A stretch of DNA of 64,000 bases from Arenicola marina (taxonomy: Eukaryota; Annelida; Polychaeta; Arenicolidae). A program made the position numbers and the translations under genes. Below are positions 35,276 through 51,315 of this stretch, one piece after another. The DNA is taken from NCBI GenBank assembly GCA_964019135.1, contig OZ025256.1, positions 35,064,035 to 35,128,034 of the forward strand, written 5' to 3'. Within the stretch, counting starts at the first letter, position 1. Every line of letters begins with the position of its first letter. The notes below the pieces were generated by a model. It did no database searches. It had not been told where the DNA came from and saw only the letters and a program-made list of their open reading frames with translations.

Positions 35276-36484
35276 CGTTAGGAGAATCGTTTTTTTGACA
35301 TATGACCAATAATCCACTGATTTATACCGTTTGTAACTTCGCTTCAGTTATTGCAATCCAGGCTTCCATGTATCACATAATGTGACCATATTACAATGCG
35401 GTTGTCAGTTGCCGATTTTGCATGGCGCGTCTACGAGATCTGTCGGTTCTTGCAATCAATGTACAATATGTGATGACTAGCCAACAATCATTTCTATTGC
35501 AGTGTTGGCGCAAAGTTTTAACAGTTCGATTGCCAGCGTTACAGACGCTGCGCTCAGACAGCAAGTGTTCCTTCAGATGTACGTTGCAGCGTTGTAATAG
35601 CGAGCGCAAGCGAGCTATATGCATGCATAATCAAAGTCTATTTCAAGCATAGGCTTAGGACTTTCATTTCGCGTAACAGCCCCCATGAGACGTCTCTGAG
35701 TAAGGAGCAAATTTTCGCAGCAGCACAAAATTATCCCCAAAACACTGGTCGAAATGTGTTATTTCAAGTCTTTAATAATTAAATTATCTACCTTAACAAG
35801 GTAACTGATAAATTATTGAAACACTGACACTTTACTTACGCTTTAAATTACAATACATTTATGAGTTCAACGATCCGCGCCGCGCTAAATATTCCTTGCC
35901 ACACTCGCGGCAGGGGACGCTCGGGTTGTGTTCTACTAGTCAGACTGGTGCCCAAGCTGCAACTGACTGTTTTCGCTTCCACTGACTGGCTCGCGTTCAC
36001 ATGCACAGTCGCCCCCGTAAACGGAACGCCACCTACCGGCATTGTAAACTATGAGCGTCTGTGTTTAACAAAATGGCTGGTCGTCTAGCTGCTAGCTTTG
36101 CTCACCTGCTCACTTAAACTGCTTGATATCACCATAGCTAGGATGTCAAAAATTCCACAAATACTGAATGAAATCCCTTTTCCCTAAACTCATCAATCTG
36201 TCTTAAAATGTCTGGCTTTGAAGATATTTACAAACAAAAATGGTGGGACTTTGTATTGTCAACATCTCCTTGCTGACCAAACATTACAACCTAATAAAAA
36301 AGGCAACCTTATAGAAAACAGTTTCATTAGCTCATATCGATAAGCAACACAAATATGACACTATTTTGAGGACCTGCATACTCTCTGGACCACTACATGT
36401 ACTACTTTCAAATATAGGTATACTGGGTATACATAATAAACAGGGGTTTAACATGTAAAAATGGTTAAATAGGCAACTAACATA
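35276..36484. other. Intergenic, nothing recognised
   Basis: No supported exon or element is visible. Confidence 0.35.
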
Positions 36485-36486
36485 TA

Positions 36487-37364
36487 CAGTAAAACCTCCC
36501 TAAGTCGACCGACGACCGGACTGCCGCTCATCGATCGACTTAGGGAGGTGGTCGGGTTACAGAATATCAGCGAGCCTTGGTTCGAAACCAGGTCCATATG
36601 GCAGAGTCTAAATTCTCGCTATCAACACAGATCCGAAAGCGCTTGCGACTCGGTTCTTCATTAGCCCCGTATTCCATAATGTAAATAGCTTTACGTTTCA
36701 CTATGTTTTGAACTGTTGATTTTCCGATGCCAAAGATATCAGCAAGCTGTTGATTGCTCTTTCCCTCGCGTTCCTTCGTGCCGATGAGTTCCACCTTCCG
36801 TGAAAGTGGAAGCTCCTTTGCATTTTTCCGTGTTGCTGCCATGACGTTCAGTGAGATAATGATTTATAAGACCAATATCCATACCTTATATAGCCGCTGC
36901 TTCTATCTTTCGTGTGTGTCGTAACAAGAGGGAGTTCGTGATCAAGATCATCAAAGCTCACGCCGTTCACAGGCGTATTGCTCAACTGTATGTGTTCTGA
37001 AGGCATCGAGTTTTGTGATCAAGATTATCAAAGCTTCAATGCATACTTTAACAACCTATAACAACACGCATTTTAAGAGTGCTATCCAGTCCACAGGTGT
37101 TAGCGCCTGAGTGTGTGTGTTCTGCTAATTGCAACCAGCCAGTGACACTAATCCTTCCGCTAGCCGACAACCGATCGACTTAGGGAATATAAAATGGGGC
37201 GTTGGGTCCAAAATGATCGATCGACTTACAGAGTAGAGAGGTGATCGGGTTAGAGAATACCGTTACAATGCTAAAGTATAGTCGGACAGTCTGGACTGGA
37301 GAAAATCGATCGAGTTAGGGAGGCGATCGGGTTAGGAAGGTGGTCAGGCAGGGAGGTTTTACTG
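36487..37364 (-). mobile_element. Tigger/pogo-derived element with TIRs and TA duplication
   Basis: Starts CAGTAAAACCTCCCT beside TA (36485-36486) and ends AGGGAGGTTTTACTG beside TA (37365-37366), total 878 bp. Several internal copies of the motif GATCGACTTAGGGAGG and GGTCGGGTTA lie near both ends. It keeps only the start of a pogo transposase and is therefore non-autonomous. A more decayed relative is at 6374-7004. Confidence 0.85.
36567..36842 (-). pseudogene. Pogo/Tigger transposase N-terminal fragment
   Basis: A 91-residue frame starts MAATRKNAKELPLSRKVELI. It continues QQLADIFGIGKSTVQNIVKR, the CENP-B/psq-type helix-turn-helix that binds transposon ends, and then runs into unrelated sequence after about residue 75. 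The DDD catalytic domain is absent. It matches the N-terminus of pogo-family transposases such as TIGD proteins. Confidence 0.8.
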
Positions 37365-37366
37365 TA

Positions 37367-37960
37367 TAGGCAGTTACTCCATATTTTTTATGTTTACTTT
37401 CTAACTGCATTTCTTGTAAGTCATACCAGTGCTTACATTGGTAGCGAATTGCATAGCAGAAAGAACCTAATCTTTAACTGATAAAACGCTAATACTTCCG
37501 ACATGGTGTAATTGTTCAAGAAACTTACTCATGGTATATATAGCAACAGGACTGGTCACAACAGGCCCTGAAAATATGTTCTTCATGAACAAGGATTTAG
37601 CTCAGAATAATTTCAATGGAATTAAATGATACAAGTATAGTCCTTCTAATAGAACTAGAAATATTGATGGGCATGTTCTGATGAACAAAATCATTAACAT
37701 TGAGCATTATTATAGATTGACGAGTGGCTCCGGCCTGACCACATATCGCTTATAGCTATCTGGAGGTTGCATGAATTTCCACCAAATAATTATCACCAAA
37801 TAGGCCTAACGTATATTCATCAGACATTGCAGACAGAGAGTGAGTTGGCTGTATCCAACCTCTGTCTCAGGTGGACGGGGAAGCAGCCCGGGGCGGAAAA
37901 CGTTTTCGGCGCCACTCTCTGCCGAGGGCTAGGGCTCCATAATTTACGTAGCGCCACCGT
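37367..37960. other. Intergenic upstream of AK2
   Basis: Nothing recognised before the AK2 promoter. Confidence 0.35.
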
Positions 37961-37977
37961 GCGGGGAGCTTGTTTCA

Positions 37978-38005
37978 GCGCATGCGCATGTGGAGGTCAA
38001 GGTCG
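37978..38005 (+). promoter_or_regulatory. NRF-1 site and ERR-like site in AK2 promoter
   Basis: GCGCATGCGC at 37978-37987 is a consensus NRF-1 site, and TCAAGGTCG at 37997-38005 resembles an ERR half-site. Both factors drive nuclear genes for mitochondrial proteins, which suits AK2, whose ATG is 144-153 bp downstream. A TGACGT motif also lies at 38107-38112. Confidence 0.6.
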
Positions 38006-38130
38006 TCTTACCACGTTACCGGATGTTGGTCGTGGGTGACCCCAGTCGGCAAAAAGCATAACACTCCACATTTGGTTCATCGCGATCCATCCACCAGTTC
38101 ACGTCGTGACGTTTCAGCCGTGGACACAAC

Positions 38131-42232
<4,102 letters not shown>

Positions 42233-43330
42233 ACACTGGGGATTTGTCCGCTTGCAACGGGCGATGAACTTCCCCCAGTCGTGGGCGCGCCACGAGCGGG
42301 AAGGCCTGTTTATGTTGCCTTATCGATTATGAAGGGATATCATGATATTATTATGGCTTGGAATGTTGGCGAATTACAAGGCAGCCATATTGATTAAGAT
42401 GTAAAATACGCAACGGGAAGAAAGTAGTTCTTGGAAAAAGCAGGATGTATTTTCAGTTGTATGCGTCGGCTCACGGATGACATAATGAAATTAACACGTC
42501 TGAAAAAACATGTTCAAAATACTTAGTTGATGCAATTCACTATAAAGCACTAGCCGGAAAAATGGTATTATCAACTGTAGGTAAACTCCGATCGTAATGG
42601 TTTCTGGCATCGTATCTACTAATTTCAGTTAAGATTCATTTTCTTTTGATTCTGGGATACATTTGTTTCGTGTGGTTCTGATGGATACACTTTATACAGC
42701 TGAACTGCTTGTTCTATTGATCATTATTAAAAGTCTAGATCGAGTAGTCCAGTGGAATTACTGTCTGACGTTACTGAGGTGCTGTTCGTCCGCGTACTCT
42801 GGCACGCGTACTCTGTACTCTTTCCATGAGAAAATTTTGATTAAACTGATGTTATTCATCACGATGAGAACTATATACGTCATGTGGTGCGTTTGGTTCG
42901 ATGGAAGATCTCATACTTTTAGTCCTTGTTATAAGGGAACATCTATGTATGATCGGTTTATCGTTAAAGATTCATAGCAATATGTCAGTGTTGACGTTTC
43001 GCTGTAGCATAGCCAGGACACCTTAGCCGTGTACATTATTGATATAAAAGCGGCGAAACCAAAGTACGAACATAATATTGGTTCTCTAACCTATTATTTG
43101 TCTGAGCGAGTTGTCGCGCAAAGGCTTTGTTATGTCTTCTTTCATAAAAGTATGTCTACGGTGGAGTGACTGCTGTCGATGTGTGCACTTAATTTGTCTG
43201 AGAGAAGTTTTAAGAGGTATCGGTGTGGTTAGTAGTCCATCGTTGCTCAACGTACGATTAACACTTCCTGTATATATAAGAACTGTCGTTTGAGTGACAC
43301 TGTGTCTCAAATAAACGTGCGTGTCGTGGG
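42233..43330 (+). other. AK2 3'UTR and flank
   Basis: About 1.1 kb without another gene. AATAAA at 43310-43315 is a plausible AK2 poly(A) signal. The following minisatellite starts about 150 bp later. Confidence 0.5.
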
Positions 43331-43464
43331 AAAGCACCAGCATTGAATTAAGAAAACAGATTTAGCAAAACGTGAATTTTGTTTATTATTTTGATTATTA
43401 CGATATCGTGAAACAGTCCTGCATATCACAGACACACCGGAATTCGAGTACGTTATCATTCTTA

Positions 43465-46400
43465 GGCCCTTCAGATATGTCTAACCCACCTCGCGCCCCT
43501 CAGTCTGTGAAACCAACCTCCGCGCCCCTCAGTCTGTAAAACCAACTTCCGCGCCCCTCAGTATGTAAAACCAACCTCCGCGCCCCTCAGTCTGTGAAAC
43601 CAACTTCCGCGCCCCTCAGTATGTAAAACCAACCTCCGCGCCCCTCAGTCTGTGAAACCAACCTCCGCGCCCCTCATTCTGTGAAACCAACCTCCGCGCC
43701 CCTCAGTCTATAAAACCAACCTTCGTGCCCCTCAGTCTGTAAAACCAACCTCCGCGCCCCTCACTCTGTGAAACCAACCTCCGCGCCTCTCAGTCTGTAA
43801 AACCAACCTCCGCGCCCCTCAGTATGTAAAACCAACCTCCGCGCCCCTCAGTCTGTGAAACCAACCTCCGCGCCCCTCACTCTGTGAAACCAACCTCCGC
43901 GCCTCTCAGTCTGTAAAACCAACCTCCGCGCCCCTCAGTATGTAAAACCAACCTCCGCGCCCCTCAGTCTGTGAAACCAACCTCCGCGCCCCTCAGTCTG
44001 TGAAACCAACCTCCGCGCCCCTCAGTCTGTGAAACCAACCTCCGCGCCCCTCAGTCTATGAAACCAACCTCCGCGCCCCTCAGTCTGTAAAACCAACCTC
44101 CGCGCCCCTCACTCTGTAAAAACAACCTCCGCACCCCTCAGTTTGTGAAACCAACATCCGCGCCCCTCAGTCTGTGAAACCAACTTCCGCGCCCCTCAGT
44201 ATGTAAAACCAACCTCCGCGCCCCTCAGTCTGTGAAACCAACCTCCGCGCCCCTCACTCTGTGAAACCAACCTCCGCGCCCCTCAGTCTGTGAAACCAAC
44301 CTCCGCGCCCCTCAGTCTGTAAAACCAACCTCCGCGCCCCTCACTCTGTAAAAACAACCTCCGCGCCTCTCAGTTTGAAACCAACCTCCGCGCCCCTCAG
44401 TCTGTAAAAACAACCTCCGCGCCCCTCACTCTGTAAAAACAACCTCCGCGCCCCTCAGTTTGTGAAACCAACATCCGCGCCCCTCAGTCTGTGAAAACAA
44501 CCTCCGCGCCCCTCAGTATGTAAAACCAACCTCCGCGCCCCTCACTCTGTGAAACCAACCTCCGCGCCCCTCAGTCTGTAAAACCAACCTCCGCGCCCCT
44601 CAGTCTGTGAAACCAACCTCCGCGCCCCTCAGTCTGTAAAACCAACCTCCGCGCCCCTCACTCTGTAAAAACAACCTCCGCGCCTCTCAGTTTGAAACCA
44701 ACCTCCGCGCCCCTCAGTCTGTAAAAACAACCTCCGCGCCCCTCACTCTGTAAAAACAACCTCCGCGCCCCTCAGTTTGTGAAACCAACATCCGCGCCCC
44801 TCAGTCTGTGAAAACAACCTCCGCGCCCCTCAGTATGTAAAACCAACCTCCGCGCCCCTCACTCTGTGAAACCAACCTCCGCGCCCCTCACTCTGTGAAA
44901 CCAACCTCCGCGCCCCTCACTCTGTAAAACCAACCTCCGCGCCCCTTACTCTGTAAAAACAACCTCCGCGCCCCTCACTCTGTGAAACCAACCTCCGCGC
45001 CCCTCACTCTTTAAAACCAACCTCCGCGCCTCTCAGTCTGTAAAACCAACCTCCGCGCCCCTCAGTTTGTGAAACCAACATCCGCGGCCCTCAGTCTGTG
45101 AAACCAACCTCCGCGCCCCTCAGTCTATAAAACCAACCTTCGTGCCCCTCAGTCTGTAAAACCAACCTCCGCGCCCCTCACTCTGTGAAACCAACCTCCG
45201 CGCCTCTCAGTCTGTAAAACCAACCTCCGCGCCCCTCAGTATGTAAAACCAACCTCCGCGCCCCTCAGTCTGTGAAACCAACCTCCGCGCCCCTCACTCT
45301 GTGAAACCAACCTCCGCGCCTCTCAGTCTGTAAAACCAACCTCCGCGCCCCTCAGTATGTAAAACCAACCTCCGCGCCCCTCAGTCTGTGAAACCAACCT
45401 CCGCGCCCCTCAGTCTGTGAAACCAACCTCCGCGCCCCTCAGTCTGTGAAATCAACCTCCGCGCCCCTCAGTCTATGAAACCAACCTCCGCGCCCCTCAG
45501 TCTGTAAAACCAACCTCCGCGCCCCTCACTCTGTAAAAACAACCTCCGCGCCTCTCAGTTTGAAACCAGCCTCCGCGCCCCTCAGTCTGTAAAAACAACC
45601 TCCGCGCCCCTCACTCTGTAAAAACAACCTCCGCGCCCCTCAGTTTGTGAAACCAACATCCGCGCCCCTCAGTCTGTGAAAACAACCTCCGCGCCCCTCA
45701 GTCTGTGAAACCAACCTCCGCGCCCCTCAGTCTGTAAAACCAACTTCCGCGCCCCTCAGTATGTAAAACCAACCTCCGCGCTCCTCAGTCTGTGAAACCA
45801 ACCTCCGCGCCCCTCAGTCTGTGAAACCAACCTCCGCGCCCCTCAGTCTGTGAAACCAACCTCCGCGCCCCTCAGTCTGTGAAACCAACCTCCGCGCCCC
45901 TCAGTCTATGAAACCAACCTCCGCGCCCCTCAGTCTGTAAAACCAACCTCCGCGCCCCTCACTCTGTAAAAACAACCTCCGCACCCCTCAGTTTGTGAAA
46001 CCAACATCCGCGCCCCTCAGTCTGTGAAACCAACTTCCGCGCCCCTCAGTATGTAAAACCAACCTCCGCGCCCCTCACTCTGTGAAACCAACCTCCGCGC
46101 CCCTCACTCTGTGAAACCAACCTTCGCGCCCCTCAGTCTGTGAAACCAACCTCCGCGCCCCTCAGTCTGTAAAAACAACCTCCGCGCCCCTCACTCTGTA
46201 AAAACAACTTCCGCACCCCTCAGTTTGTGAAACCAACATCCGCGCCCCTCAGTCTGTAAAACCAACCTCCGCGCCCCTCAGTCTGTGAAACCAACCTCCG
46301 CGCCCCTCAGTCTGTGAAACCAACCTCCGCGCCCCTCAGTCTGTGAAACCAACCTCCGCGCCCCTCACTCTGTGAAACCAACCTCCGCGCCCCTCAGTCT

Positions 46401-49230
46401 GTGAAACCAACCTCCGCGCCCCTCAGTCTGTGAAACCAACCTCCGCGCCCCTCACTCTGTGAAACCAACCTCCGCGCCCCTCACTCTGTGAAACCAACCT
46501 CCGCGCCCCTCAGTCTGTGAAACCAACCTCCGCGCCCCTCACTCTGTGAAACCAACCTCCGCGCCCCTCACTCTGTGAAACCAACCTCCGCGCCCCTCAG
46601 TCTGTGAAACCAACCTCCGCGCCCCTCAGTCTGTAAAAACAACCTCCGCGCCCCTCACTCTGTAAAAACAACTTCCGCGCCCCTCAGTCTGTGAAACCAA
46701 CCTCCGCGCCCCTCAGTCTGTGAAACCAACCTCCGCGCCCCTCACTCTGTGAAACCAACCTCCGCGCCCCTCACTCTGTAAAACCAACCTCCGCGCCCCT
46801 CAGTCTGTGAAACCAACCTCCGCGCCCCTCAGTATGTAAAACCAACCTCCGCGCCCCTCACTCTGTGAAACCAACCTCCGCGCCCCTCACTTTGTGAAAC
46901 CAACCTCCGCGCCCCTCACTCTGTAAAACCAACCTCCGCGCCCCTTACTCTGTAAAAACAACCTCCGCGCCCCTCACTCTGTGAAACCAACCTCCGCGCC
47001 CCTCACTCTTTAAAACCAACCTCCGCGCCTCTCAGTCTGTAAAACCAACCTCCGCGCCCCTCAGTTTGTGAAACCAACATCCGCGGCCCTCAGTCTGTGA
47101 AACCAACCTCCGCGCCCCTCAGTCTATAAAACCAACCTTCGTGCCCCTCAGTCTGTAAAACCAACCTCCGCGCCCCTCACTCTGTGAAACCAACCTCCGC
47201 GCCTCTCAGTCTGTAAAACCAACCTCCGCGCCCCTCAGTATGTAAAACCAACCTCCGCGCCCCTCAGTCTGTGAAACCAACCTCCGCGCCCCTCAGTCTG
47301 TGAAACCAACCTCCGCGCCCCTCAGTCTGTGAAATCAACCTCCGCGCCCCTCAGTCTATGAAACCAACCTCCGCGCCCCTCAGTCTGTAAAACCAACCTC
47401 CGCGCCCCTCACTCTGTAAAAACAACCTCCGCGCCTCTCAGTTTGAAACCAACCTCCGCGCCCCTCAGTCTGTAAAAACAACCTCCGCGCCCCTCACTCT
47501 GTAAAAACAACCTCCGCGCCCCTCAGTTTGTGAAACCAACATCCGCGCCCCTCAGTCTGTGAAAACAACCTCCGCGCCCCTCAGTCTGTGAAACCAACCT
47601 CCGCGCCCCTCAGTATGTAAAACCAACCTCCGCGCCCCTCACTCTGTGAAACCAACCTCCGCGCCCCTCACTCTGTGAAACCAACCTCCGCGCCCCTCAG
47701 TTTGAAACCAACCTCTGCGCCCCTCAGTCTGTGAAACCAACCTCCGCGCCCCTCACTCTGTAAAACCAACCTTCGCGCCCCTCGCTCTGTAAAAACAACC
47801 TCCGCGCCCCGTCAGTTTGTGAAAGCAACCTCCGCGCCCTTCGGTCTGTGAAACCCACCTCCGCGCCCCTCAGTCTGTGAAACCCACCTCCGCGCCCCTC
47901 AGTCTGTAAAACCAACCTCCGCGCCCCTCACTCTGTGAAACCAACCTCCGTGCCCCTCAGTTTGAAACCAACCTCCGCGCCCCTCAGTCTGTGAAACCAA
48001 CCTCCGCGCCCCTCAGTCTGTCAAACCAACCTCCTTGCCCCTCAGTTTGAAACCAGCCTCCGCGCCCCTCAGTCTGTGAAACCAACCTTCGCGCCCCTCG
48101 CTCTGTAAAAACAACCTCCGCGCCCCTCAGTTTGTGAAACGAACCTCCGCGCCCTTCGGTCTGTGAAACCCACCTCCGCGCCCCTCAGTCTGTGAAACCA
48201 ACCTCCGCGCCCCTCAGTCTGTTAAACTAACCTCCGCGCCCCTCAGTCTGTGAAACCGACCTCCGCGCCCCTCAGTCTGTAAAACCGACCTCCGCGCCCC
48301 TCAGTCTGTGAAACCAACATCCGCGCCCCTCAGTCTGTAAAAACAACCTCCGCACCCCTCAGTTTGTGAAACCAACATCCGCGCCCCTCAGTCTGTGAAA
48401 CCAACTTCCGCGCCCCTCAGTATGTAAAACCAACCTCCGCGCCCCTCACTCTGTGAAACCAACCTCCGCGCCCCTCAGTCTGTGAAACCAACCTCCGCGC
48501 CCCTCAGTATGTAAAACCAACCTCCGCGCCCCTCACTCTGTGAAACCAACCTCCGCGCCCCTCACTCTGTGAAACCAACCTCCGCGCCCCTCAGTCTGTG
48601 AAACCAACCTCCTTGCCCCTCAGTTTGAAACCAGCCTCCGCGCCCCTCAGTCTGTGAAACCAACCTTCGCGCCCCTCGCTCTGTAAAAACAACCTCCGCG
48701 CCCCTCAGTTTGTGAAACCAACCTCCGCGCCCTTCGGTCTGTGAAACCAACCTCCGCGGCCCTCAGTCTGTGAAACCGACCTCCGCGCCCCTCAGTCTGT
48801 AAAACCGACCTCCGCGCCCCTCAGTCTGTGAAACCAACCTCCGCGCCCCTCAGTCTGTGAAACCAACCTCCGCGCCCCTCAGTATGTAAAACCAACCTCC
48901 GCGCCCTTCGGTCTGTGAAACCAACCTCCGCGTCCCTCAGTCTGTGTAACCCACCTCCGCGCCCCTCAGTCTGTGAAACCCACCTCCGCGCCCCTCAGTC
49001 TGTGAAACCAACCTCCGCGCCCCTCAGTTTGTGAAACCGACCTCCGCGCCCCTCAGTCTGTGAAACCAACCTCCGCGCCCCTCAGTCTGTGAAACCGACC
49101 TCCGCGCCCCTCAGTCTGTGAAACCAACCTCCGCGCCCCTCAGTCTGTGAAACCAACCTCTGCGCCCCACAGTCTGTGAAACCAACCTCTGCGCCCCTCA
49201 GTCTGTGAAACTAACCTCCGCGCCGCGCCC
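43465..49230. repeat. 5.8 kb minisatellite, 29-bp unit, about 198 copies
   Basis: The unit is close to CTCCGCGCCCCTCAGTCTGT plus GAAACCAAC. Variants mix throughout: CAGTATGTAAAACC, CACTCTGTAAAAAC, and a shortened CAGTTTGAAACC unit. Larger blocks have been copied: a marked pair, CATCCGCGGCCCTCAG then CAGTCTATAAAACCAACCTT, recurs near 45060-45140 and 47060-47140, about 2.0 kb apart, and the second motif also near 43704. CpG-rich GCGCC lies in nearly every unit. There is no coding function. Confidence 0.95.
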
Positions 49231-50149
49231 ATCGATTTGTGCATCCAAGACATAGTTCGAGGCGATCATCTCATGTTTTGTGACATTATATGAAGGTTCC
49301 CGTGTGAAACGCTGTCACGCTCTATACCTGAATGCTTGACTAGAAACTAAACTGAAATCTGCATCTATATGTCACTTGGTGCAAACATTACAGTTTGATC
49401 TTTCAGATTTGATGCCCAAGTTCAGATTTCGTAATTAAAATTTGTCACTCTAGTTAGACTCTTTAATGCTCATGATCAGATCACATAATTGGCAAACATC
49501 CTCAAAGATACACAGAAACACCTAACCTGCCAAGCGGCCTATTTTTTTGCGTGACATGACATATACCATGAAATTAAAAAGTTAAAAGTTGTGTCTGCTG
49601 CTGAAAGATTATTTTTCGGTCTCAGATGAGCAAATCTCCTTGTAACTTGAGCAGTAATTGGAATGGAATCAAATATATATTTTTGTACTGACAACCCCCA
49701 CACCCCGCTGGATCCGTCCATACGTCTGTGCGCTCCAGATTTGACATATGCTAGATGGAAGCAGAATTTCCCCCCTCCCGGACCCCTCCCCCCGGACAAC
49801 CCCCCCCCCACCTCACCCCGACAAATCCCCCGGGTCAAATTTCCCACAGAACAAGTCCCCCAGGACAACCCCCTCCCCCCCCCGGACTGCCTTTTCCCCA
49901 GACAACCCCCTACCCCCACCGAGAGAATTTTCTGGACACTGCCACCCGCATCATCCCAAACGGAGACCCCCCGCCCCCTCTCTCCCCCAGACAGTCTCCA
50001 CCGGTCCAACCCGGACCACCTACAGTAAGTGAAGGAGCGTGGCGCTGTCTGTTCCGTTACACCTGTCAGGTTGCATTGCAGGTTTCATATTATATTTTCA
50101 AAAACACGGAGACGTTCTGTCTCAACAAGCCCACACTGAGCCCTGGGCC
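49231..50149. other. Intergenic, C-rich stretch
   Basis: At 49760-50010 lies C-rich DNA built from loose CCCCCGGACAACCCCC units. The same motif in inverse appears at 51530-51610 as GGGGGAATTGTC. No gene recognised. Confidence 0.4.
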
Positions 50150-50302
50150 TACGGGGGGGGGGGGGGGGGCGGGGGGGCGGTGCACGCCTTTGATATCGCG
50201 GTAACACAAAGCCTTAAGTACTTAAGTACGACGTTTTGTACGACGCTTTGTGTTACCGCGATATCAAAGGCGTGCACACCCCCCCCCCCCTCCCCCCCTA
50301 AC
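50150..50302. mobile_element. Perfect-arm hairpin element with G/C-tract ends
   Basis: Arms 50180-50212 and 50245-50277 are perfect 33-base inverted copies (GTGCACGCCTTTGATATCGC and onward), around a 32-base loop that contains CTTAAGTACTTAAG. Outside the arms are a G-tract on the left and a matching C-tract on the right, so pairing extends to about 55-60 bases. The lack of mismatches suggests a recent or actively homogenised element. Confidence 0.8.
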
Positions 50303-50810
50303 ATAGGTTAGATTCACAGGCGAAGTTTCGTTTGATTTCGAGTATCAATACCGAGAAAGTTGTGCCTGTTCAACCCCCCCCCCCCCCCCCCCGGACATTC
50401 GAACTCAACATCCAGACCGGTACAGGAGTATTTTTTATTGATATATTGTTGGCCACGAAATGGACTGCTTTGACTTGCGCTAACTCGCATGTCGGGTTTG
50501 AGTGGTTATCGCTGGGTATCGATACTTGAGACATCCGAACGCCTGCAAAAACAGACAAAATTAAATTCGCGCGCGAAGCTATCCTCGCTAAGTTAGAAGT
50601 AAGACGGGCTGGGTTTGGCGCGATCGCGCTTCAAAGAGAGGCATGCCCCCCACCTCCCCCCTACCCGACCCCACTGATTATTAAGATGGCTAAAATAGCT
50701 TCACGAAGCACGCCTATGTGTAACAACATTTTACTCGTTCATAAATCGAGTTGCATCGCCATCGATAGAATTATCAAACTTGATTATATGGTGATATGCC
50801 CTTAATACTG
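50303..50810. other. Intergenic with a C homopolymer
   Basis: C-tract at about 50374-50392. Nothing else recognised. Confidence 0.35.
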
Positions 50811-50993
50811 TGATATCTCGGCCCAGGCCCGGTGGATGAAAAGACACCAAGCGCCTCGGGGCAAATGGGAAGTTCCTTTTTGCCTAATGTGTAAGGTGAT
50901 CGCTCTGGATGCGAAGGTTGATGGTTCGAATCCCGCCAGGGGCGGGTAGACAACTTTCGGCGTCCATTCGGGCCTGGGACCAGAAATACTACA
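50811..50993 (+). mobile_element. tRNA-headed SINE, copy B1
   Basis: It contains an A-box-like TGCCTAATGTGTAAGG and a perfect B box, GGTTCGAATCC, at 50923-50933. A nearly identical unit follows at 51130-51315. The tail shares GGCGTCCATTCGGGCCTGGG with the other copies. Confidence 0.7.
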
Positions 50994-51129
50994 TTTGGTG
51001 CCGATGGAGACGAGCCTGGGCTGTCGGAACCACCCGGAGCCACAGGATATGGCCAGCGTCCGGTTTGACGGCTGGTGCATGGTGGCGGTCACTGCGAGGT
51101 CGCAGTCGATTGGGGAAAGGGTGGAGTGT

Positions 51130-51315
51130 GATATCTCGGCCCAGACCCGGTGGATGAAAAGACACCAATTAAGCGCCTCGGGCCAAATGGGAAGTTCCCT
51201 TTGGCCTAATGTGTAAGGTGTTCGCTCTGGATGCGAAGGTTGATGGTTCGAATCCCGCCACGGGCGGGTAGACAACTATCGGCGTCCATTCGGGCCTGGG
51301 ACCAGAAATACTACA
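51130..51315 (+). mobile_element. tRNA-headed SINE, copy B2
   Basis: Direct repeat of 50811-50993, with TTGGCCTAATGTGTAAGG and the B box at 51245-51255. The 136 bases between the copies hold a block that is inverted in the fragment at 13385-13475, so the two copies may be one composite dimer. Confidence 0.7.

Noticed and set aside
43465..49230. Possible CRISPR array (regular repeats)
   Set aside because: Units are contiguous with no unique spacers and the context is an animal genome; it is a minisatellite.
49755..50204. 149-residue Pro-rich frame
   Set aside because: Produced by C-rich repeats (CCCCCGGACAAC); low complexity, no conserved motif.
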